Source of the DNA: Haliscomenobacter sp041740695
GTDB lineage: Bacteria > Bacteroidota > Bacteroidia > Chitinophagales > Saprospiraceae
Assembly (NCBI RefSeq): GCF_041740695.1
Contig: NZ_JBGSLK010000029.1
Location: forward strand, 1-64,000
Direction: 5' to 3'
DNA length: 64,000 nucleotides
Both the position numbers and the translations under genes were made by a program. This document shows, one piece after another, positions 51,894 through 60,816 of this stretch. Each line of letters starts with the position of its first letter. Positions within the stretch are counted from its first letter, which is position 1. Below the pieces are notes generated by a model. It did not search any database and was not told the origin of the DNA. It worked only from the letters and a program-made list of their open reading frames with translations.

Positions 51894-52474
51894 TGAACCA
51901 ACTGATCATTTTTATCAAAAATCCTCAGCTCGGGAAGGTCAAAACTCGACTCGCGGCAAGTATTGGTGCCGATGCAGCACTGGCCGTTTACCATAAACTG
52001 TGCCAGCATACACGTCAGACTGTATTGGGCGTAGAAGTAGACAGACAACTCTATTACAGTGATTTTATTGATCGCCATGATGCCTGGAAGGAAGAGCAAT
52101 TTGTAAAGCATCAGCAAGTAGGTTCAGATTTGGGGGCTCGTATGAACCAAGCTTTTCAAGATTCCTTAAAGCAGGGCAATAGAGCAGTCATCATTGGTAG
52201 CGATTGTCCTCAACTGACGGCTGATCTACTCCGGGATGCTTTTCAAGCCTTAGTAGAACACCCCTTCGTGTTGGGCCCTGCTCAGGATGGAGGATATTAT
52301 CTCCTGGGCATGCGGGAACCTTGCCCTGGGTTGTTTCACAAAATGGAATGGAGCACCGACAAGGTTACTGAAATGACTTTACAACGCATACATGAACAGA
52401 AAAAATCTTGTTTCTTGCTGCCAATCTTAAGCGATATTGACACGATAGAAGACTGGGAGAAATGGGGTTGGTGA
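51893..52474 (+). CDS. TIGR04282-type transferase (DUF2064)
   Basis: A 193-aa nucleotidyl/glycosyltransferase-like protein. LIIFIKNPQLGKVKTRLAAS at the N-terminus, GSDCPQL near 103 and GPAQDGGYYLLG near 126 are the TIGR04282 signature, partner of TIGR04283. It is expected to act on a sugar donor in the same pathway as the gene it overlaps. Confidence 0.87.
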   Translation: MNQLIIFIKNPQLGKVKTRLAASIGADAALAVYHKLCQHTRQTVLGVEVDRQLYYSDFIDRHDAWKEEQFVKHQQVGSDLGARMNQAFQDSLKQGNRAVIIGSDCPQLTADLLRDAFQALVEHPFVLGPAQDGGYYLLGMREPCPGLFHKMEWSTDKVTEMTLQRIHEQKKSCFLLPILSDIDTIEDWEKWGW

Positions 52475-52533
52475 AGGGACATTCACTATTCCATTCCAGC
52501 ACAAACGTTCAATTTCACCAACAAACCTTTCCT

Positions 52534-54063
52534 ATGAAACCAAGAGAAATATTTATCTTCAGTTCGATCTTCATGGTAATACTTGTTTCGAGTGTAGCTT
52601 TTTTTTGGCGCCCCATTCTATGGAGTTTGGTCGTTTTGGGGCCTATAATCATCATAGGAATCGGAGATATTGTTCAGAAAAAACAAACCATAAGAAACAA
52701 TTTCCCGGTAGTTGGCCATTTTCGGTACATTCTGGAGAAATTCAGGCCGGAAATCATGCAGTACTTCGTGGAAACAGACACGGAGGGCACTCCTATCAAT
52801 CGAATCTTCCGGTCCCTGATTTATCAGCGGGCTAAAAACACTACCGACACCACTCCTTTTGGCACTAAAGCTGATGTATATAGAATTGGTTATGAGTGTA
52901 TGGCCCATTCAATGTACCCTAAAAAGCTAGAGGAGACTGAGCACAATCCTCGAGTACTAATTGGAGGACTGGCATGCAGACAACCCTATTCAGCAAGCAT
53001 CTTAAATGTGTCCGCTATGAGTTTTGGAGCATTGAGTCAAAATGCAATCCTGGCTCTGAACAGGGGGGCAAAGATGGGTGGATTTGCTCACAACACTGGT
53101 GAAGGCGGACTCAGCCCTTATCACCTTGAACCAGGAGGGGATTTGATTTGGCAGATCGGGACAGGGTATTTTGGTTGTCGAACCTCAAACGGGGAATTCT
53201 GCCCCGATACCTTTAAAAAATACGCCCTGCTTGATAATGTCAAGATGATCGAAATCAAGTTGTCTCAAGGCGCAAAGCCGGGGCATGGGGGAATTTTGCC
53301 AGCGTCAAAAAACACCAAAGAAATCGCTGAGATCAGGCATGTGGAACCATTTACAGACGTTTTTTCGCCACCCTATCACACTGCCTTTAGTGACGCCAAA
53401 GGGTTGATGGATTTCATTCAGCTTCTCCGGGATTTATCAGGAGGCAAACCCATCGGATTTAAACTCTGTATTGGTGACAAAACCGAGTTCATTGACTTGT
53501 GCCAGGCGATGCAAGAAACAAAAATAAAGCCCGACTTCATCACTGTGGATGGAGGAGAAGGCGGTACAGGCGCAGCTCCAGTAGAGTTTTCGAACTCGAT
53601 GGGCCTACCTCTGCGCGATGGCCTAGCCTTTGTGTGTGATTCGCTGAATGCTTATCAACTGAAAAAGGACATCAAAATCATCGCTTCCGGCAAAATATTT
53701 TCCAGTTTCCACCTGGCCCGAGTGCTGGCATTAGGTGCAGACCTATGCAACAGTGCCCGCGCAATGATGATGGCGCTGGGGTGTATCCAAGCGTTGCAAT
53801 GCAACACCAATACCTGTCCGGTAGGCGTGGCTACTCAAAATAAAAGCTTAATGAAGGGGCTGGATGTAGGAGACAAAGCAGTACGGGTGGCAAATTTTCA
53901 TAAAAACACCGTCCACAGTTTGGTTGAGCTATTGGCTGCGGCTGGATTAACTCGGCCAGAGCAATTGCAACGAAAGCATATTTTGCACCGAACAGGTCCC
54001 AATAGTATGGTACCGTATAGTGAATTGTATCCAGAGACGTTACCGAAAGAAGATGAGCACTAA
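52534..54063 (+). CDS. FMN-binding glutamate synthase family protein, membrane-anchored
   Basis: 509 aa from ATG 52534. An N-terminal membrane segment (IFSSIFMVILVSSVAFFW) precedes a GltB central/FMN domain: NVSAMSFGALSQNAILALNRGA, NTGEGGLSPYH, SQGAKPGHGGILP, VDGGEGGTGAAPVEF. A Cys cluster CIQALQCNTNTCPVGVATQ for the 3Fe-4S cluster is followed by a C-terminal helix. Stand-alone members lack the amidotransferase domain and their reaction is mostly unknown. The start codon follows a 59-bp gap; the stop overlaps the next gene. Confidence 0.92.
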   Translation: MKPREIFIFSSIFMVILVSSVAFFWRPILWSLVVLGPIIIIGIGDIVQKKQTIRNNFPVVGHFRYILEKFRPEIMQYFVETDTEGTPINRIFRSLIYQRAKNTTDTTPFGTKADVYRIGYECMAHSMYPKKLEETEHNPRVLIGGLACRQPYSASILNVSAMSFGALSQNAILALNRGAKMGGFAHNTGEGGLSPYHLEPGGDLIWQIGTGYFGCRTSNGEFCPDTFKKYALLDNVKMIEIKLSQGAKPGHGGILPASKNTKEIAEIRHVEPFTDVFSPPYHTAFSDAKGLMDFIQLLRDLSGGKPIGFKLCIGDKTEFIDLCQAMQETKIKPDFITVDGGEGGTGAAPVEFSNSMGLPLRDGLAFVCDSLNAYQLKKDIKIIASGKIFSSFHLARVLALGADLCNSARAMMMALGCIQALQCNTNTCPVGVATQNKSLMKGLDVGDKAVRVANFHKNTVHSLVELLAAAGLTRPEQLQRKHILHRTGPNSMVPYSELYPETLPKEDEH

Positions 54064-54802
54064 GTTGAACAGAGAACCACATCTTCCCTTCATTATCGAC
54101 GTCTTGATCCCGGCCTACAACGAGGAGGAGTCCATACCGCTGGTATTGAAGGCCATTCCCAGGAATTTAGTCCGTCAGGTCATTGTCTGTAACAATGGTT
54201 CTACTGACCGTACTGCTTTTATCTCCCAAAAGCTGGGTGCGATAGTAGTAGAGCAGCCCAAGCCAGGCTATGGCAATGCCTGTTTAATGGGTATAAACTA
54301 CCTAAAGCAGCTCCCGAAGGCAGCACAACCAGACATCATTGTCTTTTTGGATGCGGATTTTTCGGATTATCCCGAAGAGATGTACCTAATTGTTGCACCA
54401 ATCATCAAGGAAAAAAAACAACTGGTTATAGGCTCCCGCATGCTCAAAAAAGGCCAATCGCAAGCAATGACCATTCCTCAACGCTTCGGAAACTGGTTAG
54501 CCCCACTGCTAATAAGATGGTTGTATGGGGTAAGATTCACAGATTTGGGACCATTCCGAGCCATCAGATGGCCTGATTTATTACAACTGAAAATGCAAGA
54601 CCCTAATTATGGCTGGACGGTAGAGATGCAAGTCAAGGCGGCAAAAAAGCACTTATCTTGTACCGAAGTCCCGGTAAGCTATCGCAAAAGAGCAGCAGGA
54701 AAAAGTAAAGTATCGGGAACGATAAAAGGCTCGGTTTTAGCTGGCCTAAAAATAATTGGGATCATTTTGAAAGAACTACGTACCCGCCCCAATGGGCATT
54801 AA
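54053..54802 (+). CDS. Family 2 glycosyltransferase (dolichyl-phosphate-sugar synthase-like)
   Basis: 249 aa from ATG 54053. DVLIPAYNEEESIPLVLKAI, VCNNGSTDRTAF, FLDADFSDYPEEMY (DxD) and PFRAIRWPDLL, with YRKRAAGKSKVSGTIKG near the C-terminus, fit polyprenyl-phosphate glycosyltransferases acting at the inner membrane surface. The nearby GT87-like membrane enzyme could use the lipid-linked sugar it makes. Confidence 0.9.
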   Translation: MSTKLNREPHLPFIIDVLIPAYNEEESIPLVLKAIPRNLVRQVIVCNNGSTDRTAFISQKLGAIVVEQPKPGYGNACLMGINYLKQLPKAAQPDIIVFLDADFSDYPEEMYLIVAPIIKEKKQLVIGSRMLKKGQSQAMTIPQRFGNWLAPLLIRWLYGVRFTDLGPFRAIRWPDLLQLKMQDPNYGWTVEMQVKAAKKHLSCTEVPVSYRKRAAGKSKVSGTIKGSVLAGLKIIGIILKELRTRPNGH

Positions 54803-54813
54803 ATAATCAAGAC

Positions 54814-55332
54814 ATGAAAAACACGGTATTCCTTTCACTCTTTGCCGTTTTTAGCTTCCAACTGTATGCTCAGGATTCGCTTTTTCTGAAGGAAACCCTT
54901 CAAAAATGGCAAAACGCGGCAAGCTATACACTTGAAGTTGCTCAAGCGATGCCCTTAGAAAAATTTGATTTTAAACCAATGGACGAAGAACGCAGCTTTG
55001 GCCAACAATTGGTCCATATTGGAGAAAACATGACCTGGCTGGCTGGGGATTACCTGGCAAAGCAAAAATTCAATCATCCGTTGAAGGGTAAAAAAGAGCT
55101 TACCCCTGTTGAAATCATTGAATTGCTTAAAGCATCGCTCGCATTTGCGCAAGAAGCGATTGCCCATACCTCTCCAGACTCTCTGTCCGTCACCAAAAGT
55201 TTTTTTGCCGGACCAATGAGTCGGAGACAAATCATTGCGTTGATGCACGATCACCACACCCATCATCGGGGCCAGTTGCTCGTATATCTACGCCTGAATG
55301 GGATCAAAGCACCGAAGTATCGAGGTTGGTAA
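54814..55332 (+). CDS. Exported DinB-like protein
   Basis: 172 aa with a signal peptide (VFLSLFAVFSFQLYAQ). The DinB four-helix bundle has metal-ligand histidines in QQLVHIGENMTWLAGDYL and in HDHHTHHRGQLLVYLRLNG near the end. DinB-like proteins are often thiol (bacillithiol) transferases or of unknown function; export is uncommon for this family. Confidence 0.88.
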   Translation: MKNTVFLSLFAVFSFQLYAQDSLFLKETLQKWQNAASYTLEVAQAMPLEKFDFKPMDEERSFGQQLVHIGENMTWLAGDYLAKQKFNHPLKGKKELTPVEIIELLKASLAFAQEAIAHTSPDSLSVTKSFFAGPMSRRQIIALMHDHHTHHRGQLLVYLRLNGIKAPKYRGW

Positions 55333-55366
55333 ATCGTAGTCACACACAATCCTTTTCTTGGTGAAA

Positions 55367-56677
55367 ATGGCTAGATCAATACTTCTCATAGTCAGTGCTA
55401 TGGGCTACTATCTGTTTGCTTATCAGCTGCCAAGAAGCAACTTTACGGGGCTGATCAGTCTATACTGCGTCCTGTTTTTATGCTTTTGGTTTTTGGTAAA
55501 AGCTTTTCCCAAAGACCCCAACCCTTTATTTGCTCTTGGCATCCTGTTCAGGATATTGCTGATCGGCGCTGTACCCAATCTATCCCAGGATTTTTACCGC
55601 TTCATCTGGGATGGCCGATTGTTGTTACAGGGTTACAACCCCTATTTGCATTTACCCAATGAACTTATCCATACCAGTGGTTTTCTGATGCCTGAAGCCC
55701 AAATCCTTCACGAAGGGATGGGTACACTCAGTGCAGGCCATTACAGCAATTATCCCCCCATCAACCAGTTCTTTTTTGCTCTTGCAGCACTGTTGGCCGG
55801 GAAAAGCATCATGAGCAGTGTAATGGTATTCAAAATCATCATCATTGGAGCGGATGTGGGGACTTACCTTCTTGGAAAGAAAATCTTGCAGCATTTTAAT
55901 CTGCCTAAAATCAACCTTTTTTACTACTTTTTGAACCCGCTGGTCATCATTGAACTCAGTGGAAATCTACATTTTGAAGGCGTGATGATTTTCTTTTTGT
56001 TGCTGTCGTTTTACTGGATGGTCAAACAAAAGCAGTCCCTTTCCGCCATCAGCATGGCTTTTTCCATTGCAGTCAAACTGGTGCCTTTGATGCTACTCCC
56101 TATTTTGTGGCATTATTTCAGTCGGGAGAAAATAATCCGATTTTATGCCCTAATTGGAATCACTTTAATGCTGCTGTTTTTACCTTTTTTGTCCGGTGCT
56201 TTTCTTTTAAATTATGCCAATACCATTGCGTTGTGGTTTGTCAATTTTGAGTTCAACGCCAGTATCTATTACCTTTTGAGAGGGCTCGGTTATGTACTCA
56301 CCGGGTACAATCTCATCCCGGTCATTGGGCGGATTACTCCTTTCGTGGTCATGTGGATGATCCTGCGTTTTTCCCAATCCAAGGACAACCTCAGCCTTGA
56401 GGTTGTATTCAAGAACATGTTGCTGGTGCTTTCCCTTTATTTCTTTATGTCCACCACGGTTCATCCCTGGTATGTCATTACGCCTCTGGTGCTGAGTATT
56501 TTTACACCTTTTCGATTTGTACTTATTTGGAGTTTAAGTGTGATGCTGAGCTATTCGGCCTATGGCAATGTGGCTTTCAAAGAAAACTACTGGCTTTTGG
56601 GGGTGGAATATGGGGTGGTGTTTTTGGCGTTTTATAGGGAGTTGGCAAAAAACGAACTATTGTCGGTAATAAAGTGA
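55367..56677 (+). CDS. GT87-like membrane glycosyltransferase (DUF2029)
   Basis: 436 aa from ATG 55367, with about ten membrane helices. The conserved DFYRFIWDGRLLLQGYNPYLHLPNE loop (about 75-100), SNYPPINQFFFALAAL and the VKLVPLMLLPILWHY helix are typical of polyprenol-phosphate-mannose-dependent mannosyltransferases (GT87/DUF2029). It would act at the periplasmic face using a lipid-linked sugar, possibly from the GT2 protein three genes upstream. It closes the plus-strand operon, about 16 bp before the mer operator. Confidence 0.85.
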   Translation: MARSILLIVSAMGYYLFAYQLPRSNFTGLISLYCVLFLCFWFLVKAFPKDPNPLFALGILFRILLIGAVPNLSQDFYRFIWDGRLLLQGYNPYLHLPNELIHTSGFLMPEAQILHEGMGTLSAGHYSNYPPINQFFFALAALLAGKSIMSSVMVFKIIIIGADVGTYLLGKKILQHFNLPKINLFYYFLNPLVIIELSGNLHFEGVMIFFLLLSFYWMVKQKQSLSAISMAFSIAVKLVPLMLLPILWHYFSREKIIRFYALIGITLMLLFLPFLSGAFLLNYANTIALWFVNFEFNASIYYLLRGLGYVLTGYNLIPVIGRITPFVVMWMILRFSQSKDNLSLEVVFKNMLLVLSLYFFMSTTVHPWYVITPLVLSIFTPFRFVLIWSLSVMLSYSAYGNVAFKENYWLLGVEYGVVFLAFYRELAKNELLSVIK

Positions 56678-56692
56678 AGCAATTTCAAAAAC

Positions 56693-56712
56693 ATTTAAGT
56701 ATTTGCTTAAAT
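56693..56712. promoter_or_regulatory. Palindromic operator upstream of the mer regulator
   Basis: ATTTAAG, 6 bases, CTTAAAT: a perfect 7-base inverted repeat 84-104 bp upstream of the ArsR-type gene. A near-identical site lies before merA. This is the size expected for an ArsR/SmtB dimer. Confidence 0.65.
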
Positions 56713-56796
56713 AACTAAATAATGATACCTTGTGGTCGTTATATAGCCATTCCTTTAACATGGCTCTTGAAAGATTCAGTCTTAACCAGGTATTTT

Positions 56797-57174
56797 ATGG
56801 AAAACAATCAATCTTGCATTAGAATACTTGCCGACAAAGTTCAGATAGAAAATTGCCGAAAAGTGCTTGATTCCAATGATAAGGCATTCAATCAATTGAG
56901 CAGTTTATTGGCCCTAGCCGGGAATGAAGTAAGGTTGAAGATTTTATTCCTATTGGAAGAAGAAAACGAACTCTGTCCATGTGATCTTTCGGACATTCTC
57001 AAGATGAGTATTCCTGCCATTTCGCAGCACTTGAGAAAACTCAAGGATGGAAACGTCATTGAAGCCAGAAGGCAAGGGCAAACCATTTTCTATTCACTCA
57101 AGGTCGAACAACTCGGCTTGCTCAGGCCATTTTTTAAACACATCGTTCATCATTCAAAAAAAGTAACAACATGA
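56797..57174 (+). CDS. ArsR/SmtB-type metal-responsive repressor of the mer operon
   Basis: 125 aa from ATG 56797. A winged helix of the ArsR family: LALAGNEVRLKILFLLEE, then LCPCDLSDILKMSIPAISQHLRKL and FYSLKVEQL. A CPC motif at about 66-68 sits in the recognition region and other Cys residues lie at 7 and 20, which suits mercury or arsenic binding. It is fused in translation to merTP (4-bp overlap). Bacteroidota mer operons commonly use ArsR-type rather than MerR regulators. I infer derepression when Hg(II) binds. Confidence 0.9.
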   Translation: MENNQSCIRILADKVQIENCRKVLDSNDKAFNQLSSLLALAGNEVRLKILFLLEEENELCPCDLSDILKMSIPAISQHLRKLKDGNVIEARRQGQTIFYSLKVEQLGLLRPFFKHIVHHSKKVTT

Positions 57175-57776
57175 ACAAGAAAAACAACTCACTCGTTGGA
57201 GCAGGAGTGCTTTCGGCCATCGCAGCTTCACTTTGCTGCATCACCCCTGTATTGGCCTTTATTTCCGGGGCATCGGGTATGGCTTCCACCTTTTCGTGGC
57301 TGGAACCAGCCAGACCTTATCTCATCGGAATTACGGTTTTGGTCTTGGGCTTTGCCTGGTATCAGAAGCTCAAACCACGAACAGCCGAAGAAATTCAATG
57401 CGCTTGTGAAGAAGATGAAAAGCCCAGTTTTTGGCAAACCAAGAAGTTCCTGGGTATTGTAACAGTGTTTTCGGCCTTGATGCTGGCATTTCCACAATAC
57501 GCACCTATTTTCTACCCTTCTAATGACAAAAAGGAAGTGCTCATCGTCGATGCCTCGGATATTCAAGCGGTTACTTTTGATGTAAAAGGGATGACCTGCA
57601 ATGCTTGTGCTTCCCACGTTGAAAATGACGTAAATAAACTATCAGGTATCCTTAAAATAGAAGCGAGTTACGAGGAAGCAGTCGCCAAAGTAAAGTTTGA
57701 TCAATCCAAAGTGAGTTTGTCTCAAATCGAAGAAGCCATCAATGGCACAGGGTATGAAGTGGTAGGCAAGAAGTAG
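57171..57776 (+). CDS. merTP: Mercuric transport protein MerTP fusion
   Basis: 201 aa. The MerT-like membrane part has a first helix with the vicinal Cys pair C22-C23 (SLCCITPVLA), two further helices and a second Cys pair (C77, C79) in the loop. A C-terminal periplasmic heavy-metal-associated domain has GMTCNACASHV (C143, C146), equivalent to MerP. It takes up Hg(II) and hands it to MerA. Gene order after the regulator and before merA agrees. Confidence 0.93.
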   Translation: MNKKNNSLVGAGVLSAIAASLCCITPVLAFISGASGMASTFSWLEPARPYLIGITVLVLGFAWYQKLKPRTAEEIQCACEEDEKPSFWQTKKFLGIVTVFSALMLAFPQYAPIFYPSNDKKEVLIVDASDIQAVTFDVKGMTCNACASHVENDVNKLSGILKIEASYEEAVAKVKFDQSKVSLSQIEEAINGTGYEVVGKK

Positions 57777-57794
57777 TATTTTTTTGCTTGCTTT

Positions 57795-57814
57795 ATTTAA
57801 GAATTTAATTAAAT
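57795..57814. promoter_or_regulatory. Second mer operator upstream of merA
   Basis: ATTTAAG, 6 bases, ATTAAAT: one base from the perfect palindrome at 56693, with the same 7-6-7 spacing. It lies 19 bp before the merA ATG, so merA may have its own repressor-controlled promoter. Confidence 0.6.
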
Positions 57815-57832
57815 AATTACACAATTGACTTT

Positions 57833-59278
57833 ATGAACGGAGAAATTGCTAAAAATGCAACTGGTGGCATCGGTCAATTTGACCTGATCATAATTGGTGG
57901 TGGTTCGGCGGCATTTTCGGCAGCCATCAAAGCCGAAAGTTTGGGCTTGAGTACCTTGATGGTCAATGAAGGATTGGACTTTGGCGGGACTTGTGTAAAT
58001 GTAGGTTGTGTTCCTTCTAAAAACCTAATTCGCGCAGGGGAAGCGGCATTTCACGCTACCCATTCCAACTTCGCTGGCATCAAACCCAAAGGTGTAGACA
58101 TAGATTTCGCACAGGTGATCAAAGACAAAAAAAGGCTGGTTGCCACCCTGCAAGAGAAGAAATACATGGACGTGGTGAGCGATTTTAAAAACCTGACATT
58201 GCTGAAGGGTTGGGCGACTTTCAAAGATGAAAAAACGATTGTGGTGGAAGAGAAAGAATACAAAGCCCTCAAATTTTTGATTGCCACTGGAGCCACTACG
58301 AACATCCCTAGCATTGAAGGTTTGAATCAAATCGACTATCTAACCAATGTTTCCCTTTTTGATTTGGAAGAGAAACCCGAAAGTTTAACGATTATGGGTG
58401 CCGGTTACATTGGTTTAGAAATCGCAACGGCATACCATCGATTGGGTGTAAAAGTGCGTATCATCGAATTTACCGACCGAGTTTTAAGAACCCAAACACC
58501 CGACGTCAGTGAAGCATTGGAAGCCCAAATGCGCAAAGAAGGAATTGAGATTTTACCCAACTTCCGAGCCGTAAAATTTGATAAAAACGGAGACGAAACC
58601 ATTATACATTGTAAATGCCCAGATGGTACGTTTACCCAAATTGTGGAAAAAGGCAAAGTGGTGATTGCCACAGGCACAAAACCCAATACAGGTAAATTAG
58701 GTTTGGAAACCATAGCCTTAGCACTCACTAAAAGCGGACATATTGCAGTGAATGAAAAAATGGAAACCAACTTGCCACACATTTACGCAGTTGGAGATGT
58801 AACCAACACTCCTGCCTTTGTGTACACGGCAGCTGTTGAAGGGAAAATTGCAGTAGAAAACGCATTTACCATGGCAACAAACGAAGTCGATTATACAGCT
58901 TTGCCTTGGGTGGTTTTTACCGACCCACAAGTAGCAGGTGCAGGGTTGGACGAAATACAGGCAAAAGCAAAAGGCATTCCGTTTGAAGTTTCCAAATTGG
59001 AGCTCAAGGAGGTACCGAGAGCAATTGCTGCAAATGACACAAGAGGGTTTATCAAACTCATTCGCAACACCGAAACAGATAAAATCATTGGCGCAAGAGT
59101 AGTCGCCTCGGAAGGCGGAGAGCTAGTCCAACTATTGAGTATGGCCATCAAATACGGAATAACTGCTACTGCATTAGCGGAAGGATTTTACCCTTATTTG
59201 ACCTTGAGTGAGGGGATCAAAATAGCAGCAATCGCATTTAGAAAAGAAATTTCCAAGCTGAGTTGTTGCAGCAGTTAA
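57833..59278 (+). CDS. merA: Mercury(II) reductase MerA
   Basis: 481 aa, pyridine nucleotide-disulphide oxidoreductase. FAD site IIIGGGSAAFSAAIKAE, redox-active GGTCVNVGCVPSKN (C54, C59), NAD(P) site GAGYIGLEIATAYHRLG and the C-terminal vicinal Cys pair (C478, C479) that binds Hg(II). There is no N-terminal NmerA metal-binding domain; MerTP carries that function. It reduces Hg(II) to volatile Hg(0) in the cytoplasm using NADPH. Confidence 0.96.
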   Translation: MNGEIAKNATGGIGQFDLIIIGGGSAAFSAAIKAESLGLSTLMVNEGLDFGGTCVNVGCVPSKNLIRAGEAAFHATHSNFAGIKPKGVDIDFAQVIKDKKRLVATLQEKKYMDVVSDFKNLTLLKGWATFKDEKTIVVEEKEYKALKFLIATGATTNIPSIEGLNQIDYLTNVSLFDLEEKPESLTIMGAGYIGLEIATAYHRLGVKVRIIEFTDRVLRTQTPDVSEALEAQMRKEGIEILPNFRAVKFDKNGDETIIHCKCPDGTFTQIVEKGKVVIATGTKPNTGKLGLETIALALTKSGHIAVNEKMETNLPHIYAVGDVTNTPAFVYTAAVEGKIAVENAFTMATNEVDYTALPWVVFTDPQVAGAGLDEIQAKAKGIPFEVSKLELKEVPRAIAANDTRGFIKLIRNTETDKIIGARVVASEGGELVQLLSMAIKYGITATALAEGFYPYLTLSEGIKIAAIAFRKEISKLSCCSS

Positions 59279-59305
59279 TTGGTTGATCTACAATCATACT
59301 TGTGT

Positions 59306-59348
59306 CAGGTGTGCCCGAAAAACCACTAGCAGTTCGACGGCACACCTG
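59306..59348. terminator. Bidirectional hairpin between merA and the haloperoxidase gene
   Basis: Perfect 10-bp stem CAGGTGTGCC / GGCACACCTG with a 23-base loop between two convergent genes. A short T run (TTCTTTTC) follows on the plus strand. Confidence 0.6.
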
Positions 59349-59360
59349 TCTACGGTTCGC

Positions 59361-60692
59361 TTATTCTTTTCTTCTGGTTCTAAGCCTTTGTTGTACCCAC
59401 AGTCCAACTTTTTTCCCTTGCGCCACCCCTAAATCCAGGGCAGGACGATAATGAATTCCACCATATAGGCGGCTGATGCTCACTTCATCTGAGGCATTAA
59501 AAAAAGAGGTGAATTGACGTGCGGTTCGACCATACTCTACATTCGTTGTATCGCGAAAAGCAAAATTATCCCCGTATACAAAAGTTAAACCTTCCGCCGC
59601 CGACCTTGAGATTACACTATGCCCGCTGGTATGTTCAGGAAAAGCAGGTGCCTGTAGAAATGGTCGCCAATCCTCATTGATAAACTTGTTGATGTATGTT
59701 TCGGGGCGTACCCAGTTGTAAGTGTATTTGGCATGCCAGCAACTGATGAACCCTTCAAAAAGTCCAATGGAGGTGTACAGATAAGCCTCTGCACTTTTGA
59801 CATAGTTGGCTTTTTTTATGCGTGAAGCCAGCATCGCAATATTCATCCAATGGCCACCTGGTGTTACCTTTTTATCGGCAAACATCACATGTCCAGCATG
59901 ATGCGATACAAAGGGATTGTCGTCCCAAAAATAGGCAATCTCTTCCCGTTCAGCCTGATCGCTAGTCTCCAAAGCGGAATACACCTCCAATGCAACTTTG
60001 TGAAAAGCGCTGTTTTTACTTGTATCATACTTTGGTGGTGGTGGCGGGAAAAATTGACCTGCCGAATCCAGGGTAAAGGGTCTGATTTTGCTCCAGTGTG
60101 GCTCGGCGGCATCATTATAATCAGGAGGAGTAGGTTGCCAGCGTGTAGGATCACTTTCATCCACCATAAACTTGGGAAAAGTGCGCGTCTCTTTGTAATT
60201 ATCCTTTTTACTGTGTTCAATAATCTCCGCTGCTACAGCCGTACCATAGGCAATAGAGCGATCAAAAACAGATTTAGGGATACCTGATTTTTTCTTCCAT
60301 TCGGAATAAAGTTTTTCTCTAAAATCATCCAACATATCTTCTGAAAAAGTCAGGGCTTTGCCAACGCTTAAAAAAGCCTGTACCCCAGCCAAAGGAAAGC
60401 AATACTCCTGTCCAGCCTCGGGTTGTGGCAAGGAGCTTAACCAGCGCACCTGACCAGCCAAAGACAATGTAGTAGAATCGGTGTGCCTTCCTGCTTCATA
60501 CCCAGCCAGACTGGAATAGGCATAGATTCGACTGGCCACTGGAGGTGAAAAAATATCATGAATGATTATTTCATTCAAGGCATACACCGAACGATGCAGG
60601 TATTCCGGGTTTTCGGCCTCCTCAATGTTGTATTCTTTTTGACAGGCAAAAAGGCCAAGGAGGAGCACAAATGAAATCAGGCTAAGTTTCAT
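59361..60692 (-). CDS. Vanadium-dependent haloperoxidase / PAP2-like lipoprotein (2)
   Basis: A 443-aa lipoprotein (LISFVLLLGLFAC; lipid Cys at 17). Active-site blocks: KYTYNWVRP (K-x6-RP), HTSGHSVISRS with Thr in place of the usual Pro of PSGH, and SRLYGGIHYRPALD. Overall length and lipoprotein anchoring match the gene at 46056, but sequence similarity is modest. The TSGH variant may alter activity. Substrate unknown. Confidence 0.85.
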   Translation of the reverse strand: MKLSLISFVLLLGLFACQKEYNIEEAENPEYLHRSVYALNEIIIHDIFSPPVASRIYAYSSLAGYEAGRHTDSTTLSLAGQVRWLSSLPQPEAGQEYCFPLAGVQAFLSVGKALTFSEDMLDDFREKLYSEWKKKSGIPKSVFDRSIAYGTAVAAEIIEHSKKDNYKETRTFPKFMVDESDPTRWQPTPPDYNDAAEPHWSKIRPFTLDSAGQFFPPPPPKYDTSKNSAFHKVALEVYSALETSDQAEREEIAYFWDDNPFVSHHAGHVMFADKKVTPGGHWMNIAMLASRIKKANYVKSAEAYLYTSIGLFEGFISCWHAKYTYNWVRPETYINKFINEDWRPFLQAPAFPEHTSGHSVISRSAAEGLTFVYGDNFAFRDTTNVEYGRTARQFTSFFNASDEVSISRLYGGIHYRPALDLGVAQGKKVGLWVQQRLRTRRKE

Positions 60693-60816
60693 ACAATGAC
60701 CTATTTTATCAGGCTTTAAAGCGCTAAATGTAAAATTAAGGTGGTGATATTAAAAGATGACATTTGTCAGTGTTCGTTATTTTTTTCGGGATCGAACGAT
60801 AAACGGACAAATAGTA

